DNA from: JBFGCM01 sp041581135
GTDB taxonomy: Bacteria; Actinomycetota; Acidimicrobiia; Spongiisociales; UBA5794
Assembly (NCBI GenBank): GCA_041581135.1
Contig: JBFGCM010000140.1
Span: 1 to 5,361 of the forward strand
Length of the DNA: 5,361 nucleotides
Direction of reading: 5' to 3'
Shown here: positions 1-5,081 of the stretch, one piece after another
Numbering within the stretch: position 1 is the stretch's first letter
How the letters are laid out: the number at the start of each line of letters is the position of its first letter
Made by a program: the position numbers and the translations under genes
The notes under the pieces: generated by a model
Told to the model about the DNA's origin: nothing
The model's input: the letters and a program-made list of their open reading frames with translations, nothing else
Database searches by the model: none

Positions 1-176
1 AAGCCGAGATCTCGGAGGCACACGACATGGGCATCGCGAGCACCGGTATCTCCGTCAGCCACACGGGCACGGCGGGTCTCGCCGGCCTCCTCCACCACCA
101 CCGCACCGGTGGGGCGCCGCCTGCCGGAGCACGTGTGGCCGTGCTGTTCACGGGTGCCATCCGCGGCGCAGACTGA
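1..176 (+). CDS. C-terminal end of a probable PLP-dependent enzyme (threonine synthase-like), 5' truncated by the window
   Basis: An open frame enters from the left edge (first full codon at 3) and ends at TGA 174-176, giving the last 57 residues of a protein. The visible tail contains VSHTGTAGLAGLL (about residues 17-29 of the fragment) and, just before the end, VAVLFTGAIRG. A Ser/Thr-Gly-rich 'TG-AGLAGL' turn followed by a hydrophobic strand ending in 'LFTG' is how I remember the C-termini of fold-type II PLP enzymes such as threonine synthase and threonine dehydratase homologues. The Thr/Gly-rich turn lies near the cofactor phosphate side of the domain. The catalytic lysine and the glycine-rich phosphate loop would be upstream, outside the window, so substrate and pathway cannot be told. 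Third codon positions are strongly G/C, which supports real coding. That it is a gene end is fairly sure; the family is a recollection of motif style, not a proven match. Confidence 0.6.
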   Translation, partial: AEISEAHDMGIASTGISVSHTGTAGLAGLLHHHRTGGAPPAGARVAVLFTGAIRGAD

Positions 177-178
177 TC

Positions 179-360
179 CTCAGCGAGCTCAACGACATCG
201 CCAGCCTGGAAGCCGACATCGTCAGGCTGGACGTCCGGGACGAGGCCCACCGCAGTTCACCTACAAGTCGGGCGACACCGCGATTCTCGGGCTCATCCTC
301 CATCGGGTGCCGACCCTCCTCCGAGCGGTGAGGGAGCCGGCGCGTGTGTGGACGGCAAAG
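179..360 (+). pseudogene. Possible frameshifted gene remnant without a start codon
   Basis: Just after the preceding stop, frame 2 (from 179) reads LSELNDIASLEADIVRLDV and onward to about 253. Of its first 25 codons, 24 end in G or C, as in the real genes here. It then loses coding character. From about 253, frame 1 reads FTYKSGDTAILGLILHRVPT and onward, again with mostly G/C-ending codons, until the stem-loop at 360. Restoring one base near 250 would join the two into a single stretch of about 60 residues. No start codon with a ribosome-binding site is visible in frame 2, and the end is unclear because frame 1 stays open to 480 through the terminator and into the opposing gene. I do not recognise the family. 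It could be the decayed end of a gene, a sequencing indel in a short real gene, or chance in GC-rich DNA. Confidence 0.3.
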
Positions 361-389
361 AAGGGAGCGGCCTTCCGGCCACTCCCTTC
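360..389. terminator. Stem-loop terminator, probably serving both directions
   Basis: GAAGGGAG (360-367) pairs perfectly with CTCCCTTC (382-389). After one C/A mismatch (368/381), GGCC (369-372) pairs with GGCC (377-380) around a TTCC loop, giving a 12-bp stem with one mismatch. It lies 39 bp beyond the stop of the minus-strand secreted-protein gene. On that strand the hairpin is followed by TTTGCC, a short U-stretch. It also lies downstream of the + strand gene end at 176. Position between convergent genes plus stem strength support a bidirectional terminator; the weak U-tract is usual for high-GC actinobacteria. Confidence 0.7.
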
Positions 390-427
390 GTCCACTTCCT
401 GCGTTGTTCAGCGGCTGGCGCCTGGAG

Positions 428-853
428 TCACTTCACGGGCAGGAGCGGGCACTGGAAGTACACGCCCGCGTCCTCGATGATCAGGTGGCCGAGGTCGTAG
501 TGGAGCATGACGTCGTCGTAGGACATGAGCACCACCTTGGGATGGGGTAGGTCCTCGATCCACGTCGCCGTGTGCACCCACCAGCGACCGCCGTTGTAGT
601 CGGGGTTGCCGGGAGCGGCCTCACCGACCGGCAGCTGGCCTTCTGCGCCGTTGGTGACGACGAAGATCTTGTCGTACGAGTGGTTGTTCTTGCCGTTCGG
701 GGCGGGAAGCGTGGTGGTCGCCTTGGTACCCCAAGCCTCACCGTCGGCATAGACGCCCGCACTGAAATCCGGTTGACCGGGGTCGGCGGACGCTGGGGCG
801 GCGATTCCCATCACGAGAGCTGCCACCACGGTGACGATCGCGAATCTGCGCAA
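428..853 (-). CDS. Small secreted protein of unknown function, 141 aa
   Basis: The start is TTG (853-851), chosen because AGAGGAGG lies 7 bases upstream and because it opens directly into a good Sec signal peptide. That peptide has MRRF (positive N-region), a hydrophobic core at about residues 5-19, and cleavage after A-S-A at residue 23. The mature protein is about 118 residues. It is rich in aromatic and polar residues: YADGEAWGTK (35-44), NHSYDKIFVVTNGAEG (57-72), GNPDYNGGRWW (82-92), MSYDDVMLHYDLGH (110-123) and a terminal YFQCPLLPVK with its only cysteine (C135). There is no second membrane segment, so it should be exported and released or surface-associated. I have an impression of similar uncharacterised secreted proteins ending in '-CPLLPVK', but no function is known to me. 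The acyltransferase lies 182 bp upstream on the same strand. The 3' end is followed by a strong terminator, so it probably ends its transcript. Confidence 0.85.
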   Translation of the reverse strand: MRRFAIVTVVAALVMGIAAPASADPGQPDFSAGVYADGEAWGTKATTTLPAPNGKNNHSYDKIFVVTNGAEGQLPVGEAAPGNPDYNGGRWWVHTATWIEDLPHPKVVLMSYDDVMLHYDLGHLIIEDAGVYFQCPLLPVK

Positions 854-860
854 CGTAGTT

Positions 861-868
861 CCTCCTCT
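861..868 (-). promoter_or_regulatory. Strong ribosome-binding site for the TTG-start secreted protein
   Basis: On the minus strand the sequence is AGAGGAGG, then AACTACG, then TTG. The 6/6 AGGAGG core (861-866) at 7-base spacing makes TTG 853-851 the convincing start although no ATG or GTG is used. Confidence 0.8.
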
Positions 869-869
869 C

Positions 870-888
870 GGGCCGGCGGCTCCGGCCC
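870..888 (-). promoter_or_regulatory. Leader stem-loop directly upstream of the ribosome-binding site
   Basis: GGGCCGG (870-876) and CCGGCCC (882-888) form a perfect 7-bp GC-only stem with a 5-base loop. In the minus-strand mRNA it ends one base before the AGAGGAGG site of the secreted-protein gene. A stem this stable next to a Shine-Dalgarno site could hold the site single-stranded, protect the 5' end, or impede ribosome access. It has no U-tract, so it is less likely to be the terminator of the upstream acyltransferase. The structure is seen; the role is inference. Confidence 0.4.
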
Positions 889-961
889 TTGGGCATAGCC
901 TGGCAACCAGATCTTGCGCCCGGCTTACGCAACGATGAACAGATCAGGAACAATCGTGCGA

Positions 962-999
962 GCCGAGCCGGCCCGGCAATGAGCGGCCGCGCGCTCGGC
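962..999 (-). terminator. Candidate terminator downstream of the acyltransferase gene
   Basis: GCCGAGC (962-968) pairs with GCTCGGC (993-999). Inside it CGGCC (969-973) pairs with GGCCG (985-989), leaving a 3-base bulge (990-992) and an 11-base loop. The 12-bp GC-rich stem starts 36 bases after the acyltransferase stop. It is not followed by a U-run on the minus strand (TCGCACGATTG), so it may be a U-poor actinobacterial terminator or only an mRNA-stabilising structure. If it terminates, the secreted-protein gene needs its own promoter in 889-961; I could not find a convincing -35/-10 pair there. Confidence 0.45.
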
Positions 1000-1035
1000 A
1001 TGGGTTCTCGGCGGAGGCGTTGGACGCGGTGGGCG

Positions 1036-2322
1036 CTACTGGGATCGAACCGAGGAAGCGCCGAGCAAGGCGAGCCCGGCCAACCCCAACGCCGTCGCCT
1101 GCCACGGGATACCGCCGAAGGCGTCGGTGGCGGACAGGCCTCCTGCGGCGAACAGCGCGAATGCAGCGCTCGAGAGGCCGACGCCGATGATGGCGGCAAC
1201 GGAGCCGCTGGGGCCGGCGATGCGGGCGGTCGTGCGCTCGAAACGGCCGAAGAGCAGCACCAGCGGCACCAGGCCGACCAGATACGCAACGATCTCGACG
1301 CCATGCAGCACCCACCACTGGGGGGACAGCCGCGCGACGTCCGGCATGAGTGGGAACAGGTACAGGCCGGCGGCGACGATCACGAGTGCGGTGAAATGCC
1401 ACAAGTAGATGGTCATGATGTTGGCGTTCCCGACGATGACGGCCTTCCACACCTTGGGCCCTTGCAGCCAGCGGCGAGCCGGCTGCTCCAGCAGGAGCAG
1501 TGCTCCGGCTTGGAACACCCCGAGTGCCACCAGGACCACCGTGGGCGGCGACGTGTTGCTCATCGCCTCCCCCGGCACCCCCACCATGCTGATGGGGTAG
1601 GGCCCGACGGCGGAGAGCGCCACCACGGTCGCCAACCCACCGGTGGCCATCGCCGCCGCGATTCGGCTCGTGATTCGCTCATCGTGCCAGAGGTAGCCGA
1701 GCTGGTGGATCGCCAGCCACACGAGGCCGTAGTTGAGAAACCCGACGAGCGGCACGTCGGCGATGTGGTGGAGGCCGTCGACCACCGCTACCGGCGCGAT
1801 GAGCATCAGCGACGCGGCCGTCCCGAACCGGTAGTGCAGTTCGAGCATGAGAGGGGCCGCGGCCACGACGAGGAGGTACACGGACAAGAACCACAACGGA
1901 GCGGCGACGGTCCGGCCCGCCACGTCCAGGATCGTCGCGTCCACGATCTGGCCAAGCACCATCCCGAGACCGAACCACGCGCCGATGAAGACCATCGTCG
2001 GCCGCAGCAGGCGGACGGCGCGTCCCCGTACCCAGTCGGCGTACGAACGGCCCCGGCGCCGGGCTGACTCCCATGACGCCTTGTTGGACCAGCCTCCCAC
2101 GATGAAGAAGACGGGCATCACCTGGACGATCCACGTGAGGTACTGCGTCCATGGGGCGATCCCGAGGATGTTGACCGCGTTGAGGCCGCCGTCGCCATCG
2201 CGGGTGATGACGGAGAGGAAGTAGTGGCCCAGCACCACTGCGGCGATGGCGACGACGCGCAACAGGTCGATGTAGCGGTTTCGGCTGTCCGGTGTCTGGA
2301 GGGCGATCTCGGCGACTCGCAT
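1036..2322 (-). CDS. Integral membrane acyltransferase, acyltransferase-3 family, 428 aa
   Basis: This is a multi-pass membrane protein with the hallmarks of the acyltransferase-3 family (Acyl_transf_3). These enzymes move acyl groups, usually from acyl-CoA, onto sugars, lipids or peptidoglycan at the membrane. Near the N-terminus RYIDLLRVVAIAAVVLGH (16-33) holds the family R-X10-H motif as R22 and H33. There follow MPVFFIVGGWSN (69-80), where many relatives have a 'FF-SGF' type loop, a basic loop ending RAVRLLRP (101-108), APLWFLSVYLLVV, and the late YLWHF segment (H309). About ten hydrophobic segments can be counted. Length is normal for a stand-alone member; there is no fused SGNH domain. 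The ATG at 2322-2320 is chosen because AAGAGGA lies 7 bases upstream and the family motif follows closely; the frame is open further up, but that would run into enolase. The gene is transcribed away from enolase. The acceptor cannot be inferred: no glycosyltransferase or cell-wall gene is beside it. Confidence 0.9.
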   Translation of the reverse strand: MRVAEIALQTPDSRNRYIDLLRVVAIAAVVLGHYFLSVITRDGDGGLNAVNILGIAPWTQYLTWIVQVMPVFFIVGGWSNKASWESARRRGRSYADWVRGRAVRLLRPTMVFIGAWFGLGMVLGQIVDATILDVAGRTVAAPLWFLSVYLLVVAAAPLMLELHYRFGTAASLMLIAPVAVVDGLHHIADVPLVGFLNYGLVWLAIHQLGYLWHDERITSRIAAAMATGGLATVVALSAVGPYPISMVGVPGEAMSNTSPPTVVLVALGVFQAGALLLLEQPARRWLQGPKVWKAVIVGNANIMTIYLWHFTALVIVAAGLYLFPLMPDVARLSPQWWVLHGVEIVAYLVGLVPLVLLFGRFERTTARIAGPSGSVAAIIGVGLSSAAFALFAAGGLSATDAFGGIPWQATALGLAGLALLGASSVRSQ

Positions 2323-2329
2323 GTACGTG

Positions 2330-2336
2330 TCCTCTT
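2330..2336 (-). promoter_or_regulatory. Ribosome-binding site fixing the acyltransferase start
   Basis: On the minus strand AAGAGGA is followed by CACGTAC and then ATG (2322-2320). The 7-base spacing selects this ATG over in-frame codons further upstream. Confidence 0.65.
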
Positions 2337-2466
2337 GTGGCGTGGCCCACAGCGTGCGACAGCCATGTGGGTGCGGCCATGGGGGACGCCCCTGGTCGAG
2401 CCTCGGGGCTGATCTCAGGGTGACGTATCGCAGCCCGGCGGCCGTGGTAGCTTTCGGGCCACAAGA

Positions 2467-2472
2467 GAAGGG
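2467..2472 (+). promoter_or_regulatory. Ribosome-binding site of enolase
   Basis: GAAGGG followed by TCCGAAC and ATG (2480-2482). The 7-base spacing supports this start over the longer open frame that reaches back to 2321. Confidence 0.65.
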
Positions 2473-2479
2473 TCCGAAC

Positions 2480-3745
2480 ATGCGTATCGACGGCATTCGG
2501 GCCCGCGAAGTCCTCGACTCCCGGGGCAACCCGACCGTCGAAGCCGACGTCCACCTTGCTGGCGGGGCGTTCGGACGGGCGGCGGTTCCTTCCGGGGCGT
2601 CGACGGGGGCACTTGAGGCCAACGAGCTTCGAGACGGCGGAGACCGCTATGGCGGAAAGGGCGTCACGCGGGCCGTCAGCCACGTCAATGATGAGATCGC
2701 GCCGCTCCTGATCGGCCGTGATGCCACCCGGCAAGAAGAGATCGATCAAGCGATGATCGATCTCGACGCCACCCCCGCCAAGGAGCGACTGGGCGCCAAC
2801 GCCATCCTGGCGGTCTCGCTGGCGACGGCGCGCGCCGCTGCCGCCGCCTCCGGTATGCCGCTCTATCGCTACCTCGGTGGCACCTCTGCCCGGGTGTTGC
2901 CGGTGCCATGCCTCAACGTTCTCAACGGCGGCGCCCACGCTGCGAACTCGGTCGACATCCAGGAATTCATGCTCGTGCCGGCCGGGCTGCCCAGCTTCTC
3001 GGAAGCCCTCCGGGCCGGCGTCGAGATCTACCACGCCCTGAAGAAGGTGCTCTCGGCCCAGGGCCTGGCGACCAACGTCGGCGACGAAGGCGGTTTCGCC
3101 CCCGACCTGCCGGCCGACCGGGCCGCGCTCGAGATGCTCGTGGAAGCGATCTCCGCCGCCGGATACCGCGCCGGCGACGAAGTGGCGCTGGCATTGGACG
3201 TCGCCGCCACCGAGATGTACTCCGACGGCACCTATCTCATCGACGGCAACCGGCTGCCCGCAGCCGAATTTGTGACCTATCTCGAGCAACTCGTCACCGA
3301 CTTCCCGCTGGTCTCCATCGAAGACGGTCTCGCCGAAGACGACTGGAAGGGCTGGGCGCTGCTCACCGAGAAACTCGGCGATCGGGTACAGCTCGTCGGC
3401 GACGACCTGTTCGTCACCAACGAAAAGATCCTGCGGCAGGGCATCTCGCGCAACGTGGCCAATGCCATCCTCATCAAGGTCAACCAGATCGGCTCGCTGT
3501 CCGAGACGCTGCACACCATGGAGCTGGCCAATCGCCACGGCTACGGCCGCATGGTCAGCCACCGCTCCGGTGAGACCGAGGACACGTTCATCAGCCATCT
3601 CGCCGTGGCAACGAACGCCGGTCAGATCAAGACCGGTGCTCCGGCACGCGGGGAGCGGACGGCCAAGTACAACCAGCTGCTGCGCATCGAAGAATCGCTG
3701 GGGGCCGACGCCCGCTACGCCGGGTGGGAGATCTTCGGACGATGA
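2480..3745 (+). CDS. eno: Enolase (phosphopyruvate hydratase), 421 aa
   Basis: Enolase interconverts 2-phosphoglycerate and phosphoenolpyruvate in the cytoplasm (glycolysis and gluconeogenesis) and needs Mg2+. The N-terminal MRIDGIRAREVLDSRGNPT and the mobile SGAST loop (38-42) are typical. The active site is complete: H153, E162, catalytic E203 in NVGDEGGF, metal ligands D240 (ALDVAATE), E281 (SIEDGL) and D308 (VGDDLFVTN), catalytic base K333 (ILIKVNQIGS), H361-R362-S363 in SHRSGETEDT, and K384 in GQIKTG. The spacings D308-K333 (25) and K333-K384 (51) equal those of E. coli enolase. Length is slightly below the usual 425-435. Two positions that are normally Asp differ: A155 in NGGAHAANSVD and H373 in FISHLAVA. 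Neither is a catalytic or metal-binding residue, so activity is expected. It leads the operon with the FtsB-like and DUF501 genes; its stop overlaps the next start by ATGA. The linkage indicates the housekeeping enolase. Confidence 0.98.
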   Translation: MRIDGIRAREVLDSRGNPTVEADVHLAGGAFGRAAVPSGASTGALEANELRDGGDRYGGKGVTRAVSHVNDEIAPLLIGRDATRQEEIDQAMIDLDATPAKERLGANAILAVSLATARAAAAASGMPLYRYLGGTSARVLPVPCLNVLNGGAHAANSVDIQEFMLVPAGLPSFSEALRAGVEIYHALKKVLSAQGLATNVGDEGGFAPDLPADRAALEMLVEAISAAGYRAGDEVALALDVAATEMYSDGTYLIDGNRLPAAEFVTYLEQLVTDFPLVSIEDGLAEDDWKGWALLTEKLGDRVQLVGDDLFVTNEKILRQGISRNVANAILIKVNQIGSLSETLHTMELANRHGYGRMVSHRSGETEDTFISHLAVATNAGQIKTGAPARGERTAKYNQLLRIEESLGADARYAGWEIFGR

Positions 3746-4140
3746 CCGAGGACATGCCACGTCGTCGTTCGCCGGTGCTCATGCTGTTGTTGTTGGTCGC
3801 CTTGGCGGTGGTCCTGGCCGGCATCTTCCCGTTCCGCCAGATCCTGGCCCAGCAGCGCCAGGTGGAGAACACCGCGGCAAAACACTCCGCACTGGTGGCC
3901 GAGAACGAGCGGCTGCAAGCCGAGATCGAGCTTCTGCACACCGACCAGGCCATCGAGCGCATCGCCCGAGAGGAGTTCGGCCTGGTCATGCCCGGCGAGA
4001 CCGCCTACGTGGCCGTGACGCCGCCCGGATCCGAGCGTGAAGTCGAGCCCGCCGCTGCAGCGCCGTACGACGACGACCGTCGCATCTGGCAACGGGTGCT
4101 GGACTTCCTCACTGGACGCGATCTGGTCCCGGAGGAATGA
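3742..4140 (+). CDS. ftsB: FtsB/DivIC-family septum formation initiator, 132 aa
   Basis: This is a small bitopic divisome protein. FtsB/DivIC pairs with FtsL and the FtsQ/DivIB protein at the septum and helps switch on the FtsWI peptidoglycan synthase. The layout is a short basic cytoplasmic end (MTEDMPRRR), one membrane helix at about residues 11-28 (PVLMLLLLVALAVVLAGI), and a periplasm-side coiled coil at about 33-68 with ENERLQAEIELL heptads. Then comes the family signature IERIAREEFGLVMPGETAY (71-89). A Pro/Glu-rich linker follows and a C-terminal amphipathic helix ending FLTGRDLVPEE. The ATG at 3742 overlaps the enolase stop as ATGA; GGGAG lies a rather long 11 bases upstream, so translation is probably coupled to enolase by reinitiation. 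GTG at 3724 and ATG at 3754 are possible but less attractive starts. The gene corresponds in position and type to M. tuberculosis Rv1024. No ftsL or ftsQ is in the window. Confidence 0.9.
   Translation: MTEDMPRRRSPVLMLLLLVALAVVLAGIFPFRQILAQQRQVENTAAKHSALVAENERLQAEIELLHTDQAIERIAREEFGLVMPGETAYVAVTPPGSEREVEPAAAAPYDDDRRIWQRVLDFLTGRDLVPEE
4131..4136 (+). promoter_or_regulatory. Ribosome-binding site of the DUF501 gene, inside the end of ftsB
   Basis: GGAGGA encodes the last glutamates of the FtsB-like protein and lies 7 bases before ATG 4144. It gives the DUF501 gene its own strong initiation site within the operon. Confidence 0.7.
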
Positions 4141-4143
4141 GTC

Positions 4144-4713
4144 ATGGGCGGACGTGAACAGCCGCCCGAGCGTGGTGGGGTGCCCGACGATGCCGCCTGC
4201 GTCGCCGTTCAGATCGAGCGTCGCCCACGCTCGGCGGTCGAGGTCGTTGCCCGCTGTCACCTCGGTCTCCCCGTCGTGATCGCTGTGCCGCCACATCTCG
4301 AGGACGGCACGCCGTTCCCCACGCACTACTGGCTCACGTGCCCACTCGCGGTGAAGCGGATCGGGCGCCTCGAGGGGGCGGGGGGAGTGCGCGCCGCCGA
4401 CGACCGCATCGCCTCGGAACCGGGGTTCGCCGAGCGCTACCAAGCCGCAATGGCGGCGTACGCAGCCACCCGAGACGCGCTGGTAGACCCGGCGCTGCCG
4501 AACCCGCCCGCCGGCGGCGTCGGCGGGAGCCGCCGGGGCGTGAAGTGCTTGCATGCCCACTACGCCCATCACGTCTCAGGTGCCGACAACCCCGTCGGCG
4601 AAGACGTCGCCGCCGACATCGAACCCCTCAACTGCGAGGTTCCTTGCGTGGTCGCTGCTCCTGAGGGTGCGGTGCGCAACCCGGAGTGGCGTGAGCCGCA
4701 GCTCCCCAGTTGA
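4144..4713 (+). CDS. DUF501 family protein, 189 aa
   Basis: This is a conserved actinobacterial protein of unknown function, like M. tuberculosis Rv1025. Two family blocks are plain. The first is RCHLGLPVVIAVPPHLEDG (37-55), running into TPFPTHYWLTCP (56-67) and RLEGAGGV. The second is GVKCLHAHYAHHVSGADNPVG (132-152). Between them is a helical, Ala-rich stretch (about 95-115). It has no signal peptide or membrane helix, so it is likely cytoplasmic. Conserved-looking C38, C66, C135, H137 and H139, with H142/H143 and a late NCEVPC, could bind a metal; this is inference from residue type only. It starts 3 bases after the ftsB stop and is surely co-transcribed with eno and ftsB. In many actinobacteria the next gene is a Ppx/GppA exopolyphosphatase. 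Here that gene is absent and the operon ends. The start is well supported; codons use mostly G/C in the third position like the neighbours. Confidence 0.92.
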   Translation: MGGREQPPERGGVPDDAACVAVQIERRPRSAVEVVARCHLGLPVVIAVPPHLEDGTPFPTHYWLTCPLAVKRIGRLEGAGGVRAADDRIASEPGFAERYQAAMAAYAATRDALVDPALPNPPAGGVGGSRRGVKCLHAHYAHHVSGADNPVGEDVAADIEPLNCEVPCVVAAPEGAVRNPEWREPQLPS

Positions 4714-4787
4714 ACTCGCTCAGGACCCCGACCTCGTCTCGGGCGCGTACGGATTCTGAACCGGGTCCATTATGAGAGATTCTGGTC

Positions 4788-4812
4788 ATGTCTAAGCGAT
4801 CTACTTAGACAT
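4788..4812. repeat. Perfect inverted repeat in an AT-rich island (operator-like or stem-loop)
   Basis: ATGTCTAAG (4788-4796) and CTTAGACAT (4804-4812) are a perfect 9-bp inverted repeat around the 7-base spacer CGATCTA. Directly beside it CTTCATGAAG (4813-4822) is a perfect 10-base palindrome, and CTTACATC (4824-4831) repeats CTTAGACATC minus two bases. As DNA, the spacing of TCTAAG and CTTAGA half-sites would suit a dimeric regulator. As RNA, it would be a hairpin between convergent genes that could terminate DUF501 transcription. No nearby gene start is in a position to be controlled from here. Confidence 0.55.
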
Positions 4813-4965
4813 CTTCATGAAGTCTTACATCTGCTTGTGGTCGGCTAGGTTCGACGTTGGTCCGTTGTGCATCGGTACCAGTTCAGCTCACCACGGAAGC
4901 AGCGCCGAGGTGCTGTTCTGCTCGGTTTGCTTTGGTGCTCGTTATGGCCGCATAGCGCGTGATCG

Positions 4966-4989
4966 GCTCGGCGTTGCAGCGCGCCGAGC
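4966..4989. terminator. GC-rich stem-loop, candidate terminator between convergent genes
   Basis: GCTCGGCG (4966-4973) pairs perfectly with CGCCGAGC (4982-4989) around an 8-base loop. There is no U-run on either side, so it can only be proposed as a U-poor terminator or an RNA structural element. Confidence 0.35.
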
Positions 4990-5032
4990 GGGGCCGGATT
5001 CGACGTTGTTCGGTTTGGCGGGCCTATGCGAC

Positions 5033-5052
5033 GGACGCGAACCACCGCGTCC
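5033..5052 (-). terminator. Stem-loop after the MarR gene, candidate terminator
   Basis: GGACGCG (5033-5039) pairs perfectly with CGCGTCC (5046-5052) around a 6-base loop, 29 bp past the MarR stop codon. On the minus strand it is followed by GTCGCATAGG, without a U-tract. Position and stem strength suggest the end of the MarR transcript. Confidence 0.45.
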
Positions 5053-5081
5053 TGAATTGGGGAGGTCGTGGGGTGGCTGGA

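Larger units (their letters stand above)
2323..2479. promoter_or_regulatory. Divergent intergenic region between the acyltransferase and enolase genes
   Basis: These 157 bp must carry the promoter of the minus-strand acyltransferase and, most likely, that of the + strand enolase operon. No well-spaced -35/-10 pair stands out. The TGACGT around 2421 and TAGCTT at 2448-2453 are about 21 bases apart, too far for a standard sigma-70 promoter. A 6-bp inverted repeat, CCCACA (2346-2351) and TGTGGG (2366-2371), lies 24-49 bp upstream of the acyltransferase start, where an operator could sit. It is short enough to be chance. Confidence 0.4.
4714..5081. other. Convergent intergenic region without a credible gene
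   Basis: These 368 bp lie between the DUF501 stop and the stop of the minus-strand MarR gene. The first part (4771-4830) has only 22 G/C in 60 bases, well below the coding DNA around it, and is packed with palindromes. The later part is T-rich on the + strand and holds two GC-rich stem-loops and an imperfect 21-base direct repeat (4850-4870 and 4999-5019, 17 of 21 identical). Open frames at 4817-5122 (+) and 4845-5045 (-) have no ribosome-binding site and protein-like character is lacking. I see no tRNA. A small RNA or a relic of inserted DNA is possible but not shown. Confidence 0.6.

Noticed and set aside
1038..1052. tRNA-like T-arm sequence (GGTTCGATCCCAGT on the minus strand)
   Set aside because: The flanks do not pair as a T-stem, no acceptor or anticodon arm can be built, and it lies in the coding end of the acyltransferase.
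889..2067. A 392-codon open frame on the + strand
   Set aside because: It is antisense to the acyltransferase, which has a family motif and a ribosome-binding site. The translation is His/Arg/Asp-rich shadow sequence.
2321..2479. Extended enolase start giving 53 extra residues
   Set aside because: Enolases begin close to the MRIDGI-type strand, and GAAGGG sits correctly before ATG 2480. The extension also lies in the divergent promoter region.
2323..2622. Extended acyltransferase start inside enolase
   Set aside because: The extra 100 residues would be antisense to the enolase N-terminus; AAGAGGA and ATG 2322 give a normal family N-terminus.
1679..3760. A 693-codon open frame on the minus strand spanning enolase and part of the acyltransferase
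   Set aside because: It is antisense to a fully convincing enolase and then runs in another frame of the acyltransferase. Long antisense frames are expected in GC-rich genes with G/C third positions, and the translation has no recognisable domain.
4788..4808. Mini-ORF MSKRST formed by the left arm of the palindrome
   Set aside because: It has no good ribosome-binding site, is six codons long, and follows from the palindrome sequence; no downstream gene exists for it to act as a leader peptide.
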